A stretch of 42,146 nucleotides of DNA from an uncultured Clostridia bacterium (GTDB taxonomy: Bacteria; Bacillota; Clostridia; TANB77; CAG-508). Within the stretch, counting starts at the first letter, position 1. Each line of letters opens with the position of its first letter. Below, piece after piece: positions 24,595 through 33,909 of this stretch. The translations under genes and the position numbers were made by a program. The stretch is from contig CANRBU010000001.1 in the NCBI GenBank assembly GCA_947628925.1, forward strand, positions 1-42,146, in the 5' to 3' direction. Under the pieces are notes generated by a model that saw only the letters and a program-made list of their open reading frames with translations, ran no database searches and was not told the DNA's origin.

Positions 24595-25341
24595 TTACAT
24601 TATCATTCCACCATCTATATTAATCACTTGCCCAGTAATATATGAACTTGTATCTTCTCCCAGAAAATAGATTAATTCAGCTACTTCGTTTGCACTTCCC
24701 ATTCTATTTAGTGGTATTTGCTTATATATATTTTCTTTTACAGAATCTGATAAGTTTTCCGTCATATCTGTATCTATAAATCCAGGAGCGACTGCATTTA
24801 CACGTATATTCCTTGAAGCCAATTCTTTTGCTGTGCTTTTTGTAAAACCTATTATTCCAGCTTTAGAAGCGGAATAATTGCATTGTCCACTATTTCCTGA
24901 AACACCTACAACAGATGATAAATTAACTATTGAACCTTTATGTGCTTTTATCATATATTTGCTTACTAATTTAGTAACTAAAAATGTTCCTTTTAAATTA
25001 ACTTCTATTACTTTGTCAAATTCTTCTTCTGACATTCTTAGTAATAAATTATCTTTTGTTATACCTGCATTGTTTACTAGGACATCAATTTTTCCAAAAG
25101 TTTCAATAGCAGTTTTTATTAAGTCTTCCATTTGGTTTGCATTTGTTACATCTGCTTTAGATAATATTACATCTTTTGCACCAGATTTTTTTAATTCTTC
25201 TTTTAGTTCGTCTACATCTGTTTTATCTGATACATAATTTATAACAAGATTATATTTATTTTGTGCAAATTTTAATGCAACCTGTTTACCTATGCCTCTT
25301 GTTCCTCCTGTAATAAAGATTGTTTTAGTTTGATTATCCAT
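24595..25341 (-). CDS. fabG: 3-oxoacyl-ACP reductase FabG
   Basis: FabG reduces 3-oxoacyl-ACP with NADPH. This 248-residue short-chain dehydrogenase has 'TGGTRGIGKQVA' at the coenzyme site, 'NNAGIT', the catalytic Ser in 'NLSSVVGVSGN', the 'YSASKAG' Tyr/Lys and 'VAPGFIDTDMT'. It follows the intercistronic repeat at 25374-25498 and starts behind GAAAGGAATGTG. Confidence 0.95.
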   Translation of the reverse strand: MDNQTKTIFITGGTRGIGKQVALKFAQNKYNLVINYVSDKTDVDELKEELKKSGAKDVILSKADVTNANQMEDLIKTAIETFGKIDVLVNNAGITKDNLLLRMSEEEFDKVIEVNLKGTFLVTKLVSKYMIKAHKGSIVNLSSVVGVSGNSGQCNYSASKAGIIGFTKSTAKELASRNIRVNAVAPGFIDTDMTENLSDSVKENIYKQIPLNRMGSANEVAELIYFLGEDTSSYITGQVINIDGGMIM

Positions 25342-25373
25342 TTTTAATCACATTCCTTTCTAAGGCACAAATT

Positions 25374-25498
25374 GGTTGGAAAAGAATTAAATTTTGGCAA
25401 GGAAAATTTTGTTAAAAAGGCAAGGGCGCATACTTTTTGTATGTAACCGCGTTTTTAATGAAATTTGACACAGCCAAAATTGTAATTATTTTTCAACC
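25374..25498 (-). repeat. Intercistronic inverted-repeat element between fabD and fabG
   Basis: A 24-base sequence beginning GGTTGGAAAAGAATTAAATT (25374-25397) and an imperfect reverse complement at 25474-25498 bracket 76 bases that include an inner CATAC/GTATG hairpin. The first is exactly repeated at 27871-27894 and the second is closely repeated at 27828-27847, so this is a dispersed repeat family. Transcribed with the operon, it would fold into a long stem directly after the fabD stop codon. Confidence 0.65.
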
Positions 25499-26449
25499 TT
25501 ATTTGTCTTTCCCTTTCTCTTTCAAACATTCTTCTAATGAAGCGGTACTGTTGATATTTACTGTATCTGCTTCTGGTATTTCTTTTTTTACAAAGCCTGT
25601 TAAAGTTTTGCCTGGACCTATTTCTATAAATTTATCTATTTTGTTTTCTTGCATTAATTTTATTGCTTTATCAAACCTAACTGGTGAAATAATATGTTGT
25701 GCCAAGATTTCTTTAATATTATCATTTGCCTCATAAAAATTGCCATCAATATTTTTTATGACTTTTACTGGTTGTTCTAATTTAAAATTTATGTTTTTTA
25801 GTTCTTTTTCATATTGCTCTTTTGCTTGCATTAATTTGATTGTATGAAAAGGTCCACTAGTTTTTAGTTTTATTACACGCTTTGCACCTATTTGTTTTAA
25901 TTCTTCCATCGCCTGTTCCACTGCTAGTTCATTTCCTGATATAACAGTCTGGTTTGAATAATTATAATTTGCAGGAACAACAAAATTTTCTTTTGAAGAT
26001 ATTTTTTTACAAACATCTTCTATTATGTCTGACTCTACTCCAATTATTGCTGACATTGAATATTTTTCTTTAGGAAGTAGATTTCCCATATAATATCCTC
26101 TTTTTTGAATTAGTTTTACACCATCTTCAAAACTTAATATTCCCGCATAAACTAAAGCTGTATATTCACCCAAACTTAAGCCAACTGCCATATCAGCTTT
26201 AATTCCTTGTTTTTTTAATATTTCTAAAATTGCTAAACTTACTGTAAATATTGCTAGTTGTGTGTTTTCTGTTTTATTTAATTCTTCTTCTGGGCCTTCA
26301 AAACAAATTTGTTTTATTGGCATACCAGAAATTTTTTCTACTTCATCAAAGATTCTTTTTGCTTCTATATATTTATCATAAAAATCTTTTCCCATCCCTA
26401 CTACTTGCGCACCTTGACCGGGAAATAGAAAAGCAACTTTATTTGCCAT
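25499..26449 (-). CDS. fabD: Malonyl-CoA:ACP transacylase FabD
   Basis: FabD loads malonyl groups onto acyl carrier protein. The 316-residue protein opens 'VAFLFPGQGAQVVGMGKDFY', has the nucleophile Ser in 'AVGLSLGEYTALVYAG' (GLSLGE rather than the common GHSLGE) and the catalytic His in 'SGPFHTIKLM'. I chose ATG 26449 behind GAAAGGAATGTG. It is the first gene of the operon; acpP and fabH are absent from the window. Confidence 0.95.
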   Translation of the reverse strand: MANKVAFLFPGQGAQVVGMGKDFYDKYIEAKRIFDEVEKISGMPIKQICFEGPEEELNKTENTQLAIFTVSLAILEILKKQGIKADMAVGLSLGEYTALVYAGILSFEDGVKLIQKRGYYMGNLLPKEKYSMSAIIGVESDIIEDVCKKISSKENFVVPANYNYSNQTVISGNELAVEQAMEELKQIGAKRVIKLKTSGPFHTIKLMQAKEQYEKELKNINFKLEQPVKVIKNIDGNFYEANDNIKEILAQHIISPVRFDKAIKLMQENKIDKFIEIGPGKTLTGFVKKEIPEADTVNINSTASLEECLKEKGKDK

Positions 26450-26455
26450 TTGCAA

Positions 26456-26550
26456 TCACATTCCTTTCATTTTCCTTTAGTATTTATACAATATTTTTTT
26501 GATTTTTTCTATTGGTATGGACGGTCAGGTCAGTATTGTTTTTTACACAA
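26456..26550 (-). promoter_or_regulatory. Upstream region of the fatty acid operon
   Basis: The minus strand holds a possible -10 TATAAA about 30 bases before the fabD start, but no good -35 box. Just upstream, plus 26518-26536 is a G/C-rich patch (GGACGGTCAGGTCAG) in otherwise AT-only DNA, which could be a regulator or activator site. It does not match the FapR or FabT operators as I remember them. Confidence 0.35.
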
Positions 26551-26585
26551 AAAAAGATAGAAAATTTTTATTTTTCTATCTTTTT
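26551..26585 (-). terminator. Terminator of spoVS
   Basis: A 14-bp perfect stem AAAAAGATAGAAAA (26551-26564) / TTTTCTATCTTTTT (26572-26585), with a T-run on the minus strand, lies just after the spoVS stop codon. Confidence 0.8.
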
Positions 26586-26593
26586 TCGTTGAT

Positions 26594-26857
26594 TTATGCT
26601 CTTGATTCTACAATCAATTTTATTCCTGTTCTATCCTCTCCTTCAACTTCTACCTCTGCAAAAGCTGGGATGCAAACTAAATCTACTCCAGATGGTGCCA
26701 CAAACCCGCGTGCAATTGCTACTGCTTTAACAGCTTGGTTTAGTGCTCCTGCACCAATTGCTTGCATTTCTGCCTTGTTTGATTCTTTTACTAATCCAGC
26801 GATTGCTCCTGCTACTGAATTAGGGTTTGATTTTGATGAAATCTTTAAAACTTCCAT
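26594..26857 (-). CDS. spoVS: Stage V sporulation protein S (SpoVS)
   Basis: SpoVS is an 86-88 residue Alba-like protein needed in spore-formers for late sporulation and also found in some non-sporing bacteria. The 87-residue product from ATG 26857 (behind AGGAGG) has the characteristic 'MEVLKISSKSNPNSVAGAIAG' start, 'QAIGAGALNQAVKAVAIARGF' and 'LVCIPAFAEVEVEGEDRTGI'. The frame opens 18 codons earlier, but that part has no site. It follows ymdB, a common order. Confidence 0.95.
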   Translation of the reverse strand: MEVLKISSKSNPNSVAGAIAGLVKESNKAEMQAIGAGALNQAVKAVAIARGFVAPSGVDLVCIPAFAEVEVEGEDRTGIKLIVESRA

Positions 26858-27022
26858 TTTTGTTTTTCCTCCTATTAATTTAATTTTTGTTGCAACTTTT
26901 ACGATTGTCATTTTATAATATTTGGAAATTTTTGTAAATAGGTTTTTGGAAATTTTTTCAAGTTTTCATCGCAATTTATATAGTGTTTCGACACTTTTCG
27001 ACAATTGTAGTTTTTATATTTT

Positions 27023-27793
27023 TTATTTCTTTATTCTTCGAATTTCTTTGACTTTATTTGTGCTATCATCTACATCAAATATCACACCATTAAATATACA
27101 TTCTCCTCCAGCAATATGATATCTTTCTGGTAAAGTAGTTTCAAATCTTTTTAATGATATTCCTATATCCATTCCAATAACAGAATTTTTTGGTCCAGTC
27201 ATTCCAATATCTGTAATATATGCTGTTCCATTAGGAAGGATTTGCTCATCTGCTGTTTGTACATGTGTATGTGTTCCAAAAAGAGCAGTTATTTTTCCAT
27301 CTAAATAATATCCCATTGCTATTTTTTCAGCTGTTGCTTCTGCATGAAAATCAATTATTATTATATCAGCTTTATCATGCAATTTTTCTACTATTTCTTT
27401 TGCTTTCAAAAATGGATTTTCAGATAATACATTCATATCTACTCTTCCAATTAAATTTATTATAGCAATTTTTTTATTGTTTTTTTCAATTATTTGATAA
27501 CCTTTACCAACAATACCTTCTGCATAGTTTGCTGGTCTAATTATTTTAGGATGTTCAATAAATTTGAAAATATCTTTTTTCGCCCAAGTATGATTTCCCA
27601 TTGTAACTATGTCTACACCTGAATTTAAAATATCTTGAAAGTTATTCTGAGTGATTCCCATACCTTCTGCTGAATTTTCACCATTTACAATAACGAAATC
27701 TATATTATTCTGTTCTTTTATAGATGGTAGTAGTTTTTGCAACTCCTTAACTCCACTGTTTCCTATAATATCTCCAACTGCTAAAAATTTCAT
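27023..27793 (-). CDS. ymdB: YmdB-family metallophosphoesterase
   Basis: YmdB (TIGR00282 family) hydrolyses 2',3'-cyclic nucleotides and affects biofilm and motility gene expression in Bacillus. This 256-residue protein has all metal-site motifs: 'VGDIIGNSG' (Asp 8), 'NGENSAEGMG', 'TMGNHTWAKKD', 'IIDFHAEATAE' and 'FGTHTHVQTAD'. A GGGAGGGG site precedes the ATG. In many relatives rny, ymdB and spoVS are adjacent; here carAB sits between rny and ymdB. Confidence 0.93.
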   Translation of the reverse strand: MKFLAVGDIIGNSGVKELQKLLPSIKEQNNIDFVIVNGENSAEGMGITQNNFQDILNSGVDIVTMGNHTWAKKDIFKFIEHPKIIRPANYAEGIVGKGYQIIEKNNKKIAIINLIGRVDMNVLSENPFLKAKEIVEKLHDKADIIIIDFHAEATAEKIAMGYYLDGKITALFGTHTHVQTADEQILPNGTAYITDIGMTGPKNSVIGMDIGISLKRFETTLPERYHIAGGECIFNGVIFDVDDSTNKVKEIRRIKK

Positions 27794-27827
27794 ATTATTT
27801 CTTCACCCCTCCCATTACTTTTTGTAC

Positions 27828-27894
27828 ATTGTAATTATTTTCCAACCATTTTCATTTCTACTACTTATCAGGTTGGAAAAGAATTAAATTTTGG
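27828..27894 (-). repeat. Second copy of the dispersed inverted repeat, between carB and ymdB
   Basis: The 24 bases at 27871-27894 are identical to 25374-25397 and overlap the carB stop codon; the 20 bases at 27828-27847 match 25479-25498 with about one difference. Here the CCAACC/GGTTGG ends face each other across a 23-base loop, the reverse order to the fabD-fabG copy. In the transcript it would be a stem of about 15-19 bp with one mismatch. Confidence 0.6.
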
Positions 27895-30800
27895 TTATAT
27901 CTATAGGAACTAATTCCTCCTCTTTAATATTATTCTTAATAGCATCATACAATGCCTTAACTGTATCTAAAGAAGTAAAACATGGTACCTTACATTCAAC
28001 TGCTAATCTTCTTATTTTAAATCCATCTCTATTAGATTGTTTACCTTTTGTTGGTGTATTAATAATAAAACTTAATTTTCCTGATTGAATTAAATTTATA
28101 ATGCTATCTGTTCCTTCCCAAATTTTTGGAACTGCTTTAACTTCTACTCCATTTTCTTTTAAATAATTTGCTGTTCCTGATGTTGCGTAAATTTCATATC
28201 CTATATCTTTTAACTCTTTTGCTATTGGTAAAGTCTCTGCTTTATCTTTATCACGAACTGTTATTAATATTTTTCCCTTTTGTGATAAAGTTACTCCACT
28301 TCCTAAGAAAGCTTTATATACTGCTTCTGAAAACACTTTTGATATTCCCAAAACTTCACCTGTTGACTTCATTTCAGGTCCTAAACTTGTATCTGCATTT
28401 TTAATTTTTTCAAAAGAGAAAATTGGCATTTTAACTGCAACATATTCACTTTGTTTGTATACACCAACTCCATATGGTAGTTCTTTCAATTTTTTACCTA
28501 AAATAACTTGTGTTGCTATATCAATTACTGGCAAACCTGTTACTTTACTAATATATGGAACTGTTCTACTTGATCTTGGGTTTACTTCTATAATATATAT
28601 TTCATCATGGCAAAGAATAAATTGAATATTCAATACACCTATAATTTGCAATTCTTTAGCTATTTTTTCTGTATATTGAATGATTTTTTGTCTATGTCTT
28701 TCTTCAATTGTTTGTGTAGGATATACTGAAATACTGTCTCCTGAGTGTATTCCTGCTCTCTCCAAATGTTCCATAATTCCTGGTATTAATACATCTTCAC
28801 CATCACAAATTGCATCAACTTCTAATTCTTTTCCCATCATATATTTATCAACTAAAATAGGATGTTCTTGTGCTATTTTATTTATTTCTTGAATAAATTC
28901 TTCTATTTCTGCATCATCATAAGCAATTGCCATTCCTTGTCCGCCTAGTACATATGATGGTCTAACAAGTACAGGATATCCTAATTTATTTGCTACTTGT
29001 TTTGCTTCATCAACTGTGAAAACTGTATCTCCTTTTGGTCTTAAGATTCCACATTTTTCTAGAGCTTCATCAAATTTTTCTCTATCTTCTGCTCTATCCA
29101 TATTTTCTTCTGAAGTTCCTAAAATTCTTACTCCCATTTCTTTTAAAGCTTTTGTTAATTTAATAGCTGTTTGTCCACCAAATTGAACTATTGCTCCATA
29201 TGGTTGTTCAACATCAATTATATTTTCAACATCTTCTCTTGTTAAAGGTTCAAAATATAGTTTATCTGCTATATCAAAATCTGTACTAACTGTCTCTGGA
29301 TTATTATTTATTATTATAGTTTCATATCCTAATTGTTTTAAGCTTATAACACTATGCACACTACAGTAGTCAAATTCAATTCCTTGTCCTATACGAATTG
29401 GTCCTGAACCTAAAACAACGATTTTTTTGTTATTATCTGATTTTATACTTTCGTTTTCATCATCATAGCTTGAATAATAATATGGTGTCTGTGCTTCAAA
29501 TTCTGCTGCACAAGTATCTACTAATTTAAAATTAGCGATAATTCCATTTTCTTTCCTAATATTTTTTATTTCTTGTTCTGGCTTTTTACTTAGTCTACTA
29601 ATAACATTATCTGTAAAGCCCATCATCTTAGCTTTTTTAATGATTTCTGGTGTAATTTTTTCTGTTTTTAAAATCTCTTCCATTCTAACAATTCTATCAA
29701 ATTTATTTATAAAGAATTTATCTATTTTTGTAATGTTGTATATTTCATTTATCGTTATTCCTCTTCTTAGAGCTTCTGCAATTACCCAGATTCTTTCATT
29801 ATCTATATGGTGTAAACTCTCCATAATTTTTTCTGTTGAATATTGCCTTATTTTTGGCATTTCCAAAGAATCTAAGTTTTCCTCTAATGAACGAATTGCC
29901 TTTAATAAAGCTGCTTCTATGTTTGGAGCTATTGCCATTACTTCTCCTGTTGCTTTCATCTGTGTGCCTAACTCTCTACTAGCTGTTAAAAATTTGTTAA
30001 ATGGCCATTTTGGTATTTTAACTATTACATAATCTAAAACCGGTTCAAAACAAGCATAAGTTTTTTTAGTAACTTCATTTTTTATTTCATCTAGAGCATA
30101 ACCAATTGCTATTTTAGTTGAAACTTTTGCAATTGGATATCCTGTTGCTTTAGATGCTAATGCTGATGATCTACTAACTCTTGGGTTAACTTCTATTACT
30201 GCATATTCAAAACTATTTGGATTTAATGCAAATTGTACATTACATCCTCCTTCAATTTTTAATGCTGATATAATCTTAATTGCTGAAGTTCTTAGCATTT
30301 GGTATTCTTTATCTGCTAATGTTTGTGATGGAGCTACTACTATACTATCACCTGTATGTACACCAACTGGGTCAACATTTTCCATGTTACAGATTGTGAT
30401 ACAATTTCCTTTTCTATCTCTCATTACTTCATATTCGATTTCTTTCCATCCTGAAATACATTTTTCAATTAAGACTTGGTGTACTCTTGAAAGGCGTAAA
30501 CCACTTTCTGAAATTTCTCGTAATTCTTCAACTGTGTTAGCAATTCCTCCACCTGTTCCTCCTAAAGTATATGCTGGTCTAACTATTACTGGTAAACCAA
30601 TTTGTTTTGCAAATTCAACCGCATCATCTTCATTTTCAACTACTTTACTTGCAATACATGGTTCATTTATACTTTCCATCATATCTTTAAAAGCTTGTCT
30701 GTCTTCTGCATTTTTTATTCCTTCAGGTGAAGTTCCTAATAAACGTACATGTGCTTTTTCTAAAAAGCCTGATTCAAATAATTCCATTGCAATATTCAAG

Positions 30801-31084
30801 CCTGTTTGTCCACCTAAGTTTGGTAAAATACTATCTGGTTTTTCAATTTCAATTATTTTTTGTACAGTCTTGACTGTGATTGGTTCTATATATATTTTAT
30901 CTGCCATATGTTTATCAGTCATAATTGTAGCTGGGTTTGAATTTACTAAAACAACTTCTATTCCTTCTTTTTTTAATTCTTCACATGCTTGTGTTCCTGC
31001 ATAGTCAAATTCTGCTGCTTGTCCTATAATAATTGGTCCTGAACCTATAACTAATACTTTTTTTATTTCTTTATTTCTAGGCAT
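27884..31084 (-). CDS. carB: Carbamoyl-phosphate synthase large subunit
   Basis: CarB makes carbamoyl phosphate from bicarbonate, ammonia and two ATP for arginine and pyrimidine synthesis. At 1066 residues it has both ATP-grasp halves ('VLVIGSGPIIIGQAAEFDYA' and 'IVVLGSGPIRIGQGIEFDYC'), the duplicated 'NPRVSRSSALASKATG' / 'NPRSSRTVPYISKVTG' and the C-terminal allosteric MGS domain ('ITVRDKDKAETLPIAKEL', 'TPTKGKQSNRDGFKIRRLA'). It lies 17 bases after carA. The stop codon is inside the repeat at 27871-27894. Confidence 0.97.
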   Translation of the reverse strand: MPRNKEIKKVLVIGSGPIIIGQAAEFDYAGTQACEELKKEGIEVVLVNSNPATIMTDKHMADKIYIEPITVKTVQKIIEIEKPDSILPNLGGQTGLNIAMELFESGFLEKAHVRLLGTSPEGIKNAEDRQAFKDMMESINEPCIASKVVENEDDAVEFAKQIGLPVIVRPAYTLGGTGGGIANTVEELREISESGLRLSRVHQVLIEKCISGWKEIEYEVMRDRKGNCITICNMENVDPVGVHTGDSIVVAPSQTLADKEYQMLRTSAIKIISALKIEGGCNVQFALNPNSFEYAVIEVNPRVSRSSALASKATGYPIAKVSTKIAIGYALDEIKNEVTKKTYACFEPVLDYVIVKIPKWPFNKFLTASRELGTQMKATGEVMAIAPNIEAALLKAIRSLEENLDSLEMPKIRQYSTEKIMESLHHIDNERIWVIAEALRRGITINEIYNITKIDKFFINKFDRIVRMEEILKTEKITPEIIKKAKMMGFTDNVISRLSKKPEQEIKNIRKENGIIANFKLVDTCAAEFEAQTPYYYSSYDDENESIKSDNNKKIVVLGSGPIRIGQGIEFDYCSVHSVISLKQLGYETIIINNNPETVSTDFDIADKLYFEPLTREDVENIIDVEQPYGAIVQFGGQTAIKLTKALKEMGVRILGTSEENMDRAEDREKFDEALEKCGILRPKGDTVFTVDEAKQVANKLGYPVLVRPSYVLGGQGMAIAYDDAEIEEFIQEINKIAQEHPILVDKYMMGKELEVDAICDGEDVLIPGIMEHLERAGIHSGDSISVYPTQTIEERHRQKIIQYTEKIAKELQIIGVLNIQFILCHDEIYIIEVNPRSSRTVPYISKVTGLPVIDIATQVILGKKLKELPYGVGVYKQSEYVAVKMPIFSFEKIKNADTSLGPEMKSTGEVLGISKVFSEAVYKAFLGSGVTLSQKGKILITVRDKDKAETLPIAKELKDIGYEIYATSGTANYLKENGVEVKAVPKIWEGTDSIINLIQSGKLSFIINTPTKGKQSNRDGFKIRRLAVECKVPCFTSLDTVKALYDAIKNNIKEEELVPIDITKI

Positions 31085-31101
31085 TTTATTTTTTCCTTTC
31101 T

Positions 31102-32163
31102 TTATTTTAATTTTTCTAAAAATTCATCAAAAAGATACTCTGTATCCCTTGGTCCTGGGCATGCTTCTGGATGGAATTGTACTGTGTATATTTCCTTGTT
31201 TTTATATTTTAGGCCTTCTACTGTATTGTCATTTAGATTAATATGTGAAACTTCTGCAATTTTAGGGTCTATTGTTTTATCATCTATAGCATAGCCATGG
31301 TTTTGGGCTGTGATATAAACTCTATCTTTTTTTAAATCTTTTACTGGATGGTTTGGTCCACGATGACCATATCTTAGCTTATATGTTTTTGCACCTGTTG
31401 CTAGCCCCATTAACTGATGACCTAGACAGATACCAAAAATTGGAATATCAGTATTATATAATTTTCTAATATTTTCAATTGCTATTTTGCAATCTTCTGG
31501 ATTTCCGGGACCATTAGAAAGAACAATTCCTTGTAAATTATAAGATAAAATTGTTTCAGCTGGTGTGTCCTGTGGGAATATTGTTATTTTGCAATTTCTT
31601 TTTAATAAAGATGCAATAATGTTTTGTTTTGAACCAAAATCAAATAGTCCAATGGAAATATCTCCATCTCCTATTTGTGTAATTTCTGATGATGAAACTT
31701 GCTCAACTAAGTTGCTACTTTCAAATGATTTTATTTTTTCTAATATACTATCAATATCTGTAATATCGTCTGTCAACATACCTTTCATTGTACCATTTTT
31801 TCTTAATACTTTTGTTAATTTTCTTGTATTTACATTTTGCAATCCTGGTATTTGGTTGTATTTTAAGAATTTTTCTACATGTAATTTTGAACGAAAATTA
31901 CTTTCTATTTCTGCTAATTCATGTACAAACACTGCTTCTACCCATGGTTTTCTTGATTCCTTATCTTCTAGTGTTAGCCCATAATTTCCTATTAATGGAT
32001 ATGTCATTACTATTCCTTGCCCTGCATATGATGGATCTGTAAAAATTTCTAAATAGCCTGTCATTGAAGTATTGAATACTACTTCGCAGATTATATCTTT
32101 GTGATATCCTATGCGTTCTCCGTCAAATACTTGTCCATTTTCTAATACTAAATACCCCTTCAT
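31102..32163 (-). CDS. carA: Carbamoyl-phosphate synthase small subunit
   Basis: CarA supplies ammonia to CarB from glutamine. This 353-residue protein has the small-subunit N-domain ('GYLVLENGQVFDGERIG', 'TSMTGYLEIFTDPSYAGQ') and a class I amidotransferase with the nucleophile in 'FGICLGHQLMGLA' and the His-Glu pair in 'QFHPEACPGP'. It has an AAAGGAATG site and possible promoter signals in the 60 bases between it and the rny terminator. No PyrR-type attenuator was seen. Confidence 0.96.
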   Translation of the reverse strand: MKGYLVLENGQVFDGERIGYHKDIICEVVFNTSMTGYLEIFTDPSYAGQGIVMTYPLIGNYGLTLEDKESRKPWVEAVFVHELAEIESNFRSKLHVEKFLKYNQIPGLQNVNTRKLTKVLRKNGTMKGMLTDDITDIDSILEKIKSFESSNLVEQVSSSEITQIGDGDISIGLFDFGSKQNIIASLLKRNCKITIFPQDTPAETILSYNLQGIVLSNGPGNPEDCKIAIENIRKLYNTDIPIFGICLGHQLMGLATGAKTYKLRYGHRGPNHPVKDLKKDRVYITAQNHGYAIDDKTIDPKIAEVSHINLNDNTVEGLKYKNKEIYTVQFHPEACPGPRDTEYLFDEFLEKLK

Positions 32164-32222
32164 TTATTTCATTCCTTTCTTCTATATTTTTTCCGTTTAA
32201 TAGTATAGCACATATTTTTAAA

Positions 32223-32253
32223 AAAGAGAATATTTTTTTAAAATATTCTCTTT
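32223..32253 (-). terminator. Terminator of rny
   Basis: AAAGAGAATATTTT (32223-32236) and AAAATATTCTCTTT (32240-32253) form a perfect 14-bp stem with a 3-base loop and continue into T on the minus strand, ahead of carA. Confidence 0.85.
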
Positions 32254-32280
32254 AATTTTTATCACTTAGAGTATATGCTT

Positions 32281-33822
32281 TTATTTAGCATAATCAACTA
32301 CTCTTGTTTCTCTAATAACATTGACTTTGATTTGTCCTGGATAATCCATTTCACTTTCAATACGTTTTGCTACATCTTTAGATAGAATTGTCATTTGGTC
32401 GTCTGAAATTTTATCTGGTTTAACAATAATTCTTACTTCACGACCTGCTTGAATAGCAAATGATTTTTCAACACCTTCAAATGAATCAGCAATTTCTTCC
32501 AAGTTTTGCAATCTTTTAATATATGCTTCTAATGTTTCGCGTCTTGCTCCTGGTCTTGATGCTGAAATAGCATCTGCTGCTTGAATCAACACAGCCTCTA
32601 ATGTTTGTGGTTCTACATCTTCATGATGTGCTTCAACTGCATTTATAACTGCTGGATTTTCCTTGTACTTTTTCAAAATTTCAACACCGATTTCTACATG
32701 TGTTCCTTCCATATCATGGTCTAATGCTTTTCCTATATCATGTAGTAAACCTGCACGTCTTGCTAGTTTTGCATCTAAGCCAAGTTCTTCTGCCATAATT
32801 CTTGCTAAATTTGATACTTCAATTGAGTGGTTTAATACATTTTGGCCATAGCTTGTCCTGTATTTTAGTTTTCCAATCAATTTAACTATGTCTGGATGTA
32901 AACCTATTACACCTGTTTCTAAAACTGCTCTTTCTCCCTCTTCTTTAATTGTCTCTGCTAATTCTTGTTTAGCTTTTTCAACAGTTTCTTCAATCTTTGC
33001 TGGATGGATTCTACCATCTTCAATTAATTTTTCAAGTGTAATTTTTGCAACTTCTCTTCTTAGTGGGTCAAATCCTGATAATACGACTGCTTCAGGTGTA
33101 TCATCAATAATTAAGTCAACTCCTGTTAGTGTTTCTATTGTTTTGATATTTCTTCCTTCTCTACCAATAATTCTACCTTTCATATCATCACTTGGTAAAG
33201 CTACAATAGATACTGTTGTTTCTTGTGAATGGTCTGCTGCACATTTTTGCACAGCATATGTTAATACTTCTTTTGCATTTTTGATAGATTCTTCTTTAAC
33301 TTTTCTTGCTGATTCTCTAATTAATTCTGCTTTTTCAGCAGTAATATTTTTTTCAACTTCTTGTAAAAGAATAGTTTTTGCTTGTTCTTGTGTCAAAGAA
33401 GCAATCTCTTGTAATTTGTTAAGTTCTTCTGAATACATTTGTTCTACATCTTGCTTTTGTTTTTCTAATTCTTCAAATTGTTTGTCCAAATCACGTTCTT
33501 TTCTCTCAAAGTTTTCTGAACGTTTGTCAAGATTTTCTTCTTTTTGAATTAATCTTGTTTCTTGTCTTTGTATTTCGCCTCTTCTTTCTTTAATCTCTTG
33601 ATCTAATTCTTTTCTGCTTGCCATTATTTCTTCTTTTGCTTTGATAATTTCTTCTTTCTTTAAGTTTTCTGATTCTATTTTAGCCATATTCACAATTCTT
33701 TTTGCTTCTTCCTCAGCATTTCCAACTTTAGATTCTGCAATCTTTTTTCTGTATATAATACCTCCTACAGCTCCGATTGCAAGTGAGATTAAGACAGCGG
33801 CTACTATGACAATAATGTTCAT
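32281..33822 (-). CDS. rny: Ribonuclease Y
   Basis: RNase Y is the membrane-bound endoribonuclease that begins mRNA decay in many Firmicutes. From ATG 33822 it is 513 residues: an N-terminal membrane helix ('IVIVAAVLISLAIGAVGGIIY'), about 170 residues of Glu/Lys-rich coiled coil, a KH domain with 'KGRIIGREGRNIKTIE' (GxxG-type loop), and the HD domain with 'NHSIEVSNLARIMAEE' and 'GLLHDIGKALDHD'. The frame opens three codons earlier at a GTG inside the ribosome binding site. It has its own promoter and terminator. Confidence 0.96.
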   Translation of the reverse strand: MNIIVIVAAVLISLAIGAVGGIIYRKKIAESKVGNAEEEAKRIVNMAKIESENLKKEEIIKAKEEIMASRKELDQEIKERRGEIQRQETRLIQKEENLDKRSENFERKERDLDKQFEELEKQKQDVEQMYSEELNKLQEIASLTQEQAKTILLQEVEKNITAEKAELIRESARKVKEESIKNAKEVLTYAVQKCAADHSQETTVSIVALPSDDMKGRIIGREGRNIKTIETLTGVDLIIDDTPEAVVLSGFDPLRREVAKITLEKLIEDGRIHPAKIEETVEKAKQELAETIKEEGERAVLETGVIGLHPDIVKLIGKLKYRTSYGQNVLNHSIEVSNLARIMAEELGLDAKLARRAGLLHDIGKALDHDMEGTHVEIGVEILKKYKENPAVINAVEAHHEDVEPQTLEAVLIQAADAISASRPGARRETLEAYIKRLQNLEEIADSFEGVEKSFAIQAGREVRIIVKPDKISDDQMTILSKDVAKRIESEMDYPGQIKVNVIRETRVVDYAK

Positions 33823-33909
33823 AATATACACCTCTTCCTTATTTAGTTTTCAATGTTCGAATAAAATATATAATAATTTCAAACAATATATTTTTTTCTT
33901 ACCTATTAT

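Noticed and set aside
32164..32222. PyrR or arginine-type attenuator before carA
   Set aside because: Only the rny terminator and a short leader fit in this space; no antiterminator partner could be found.
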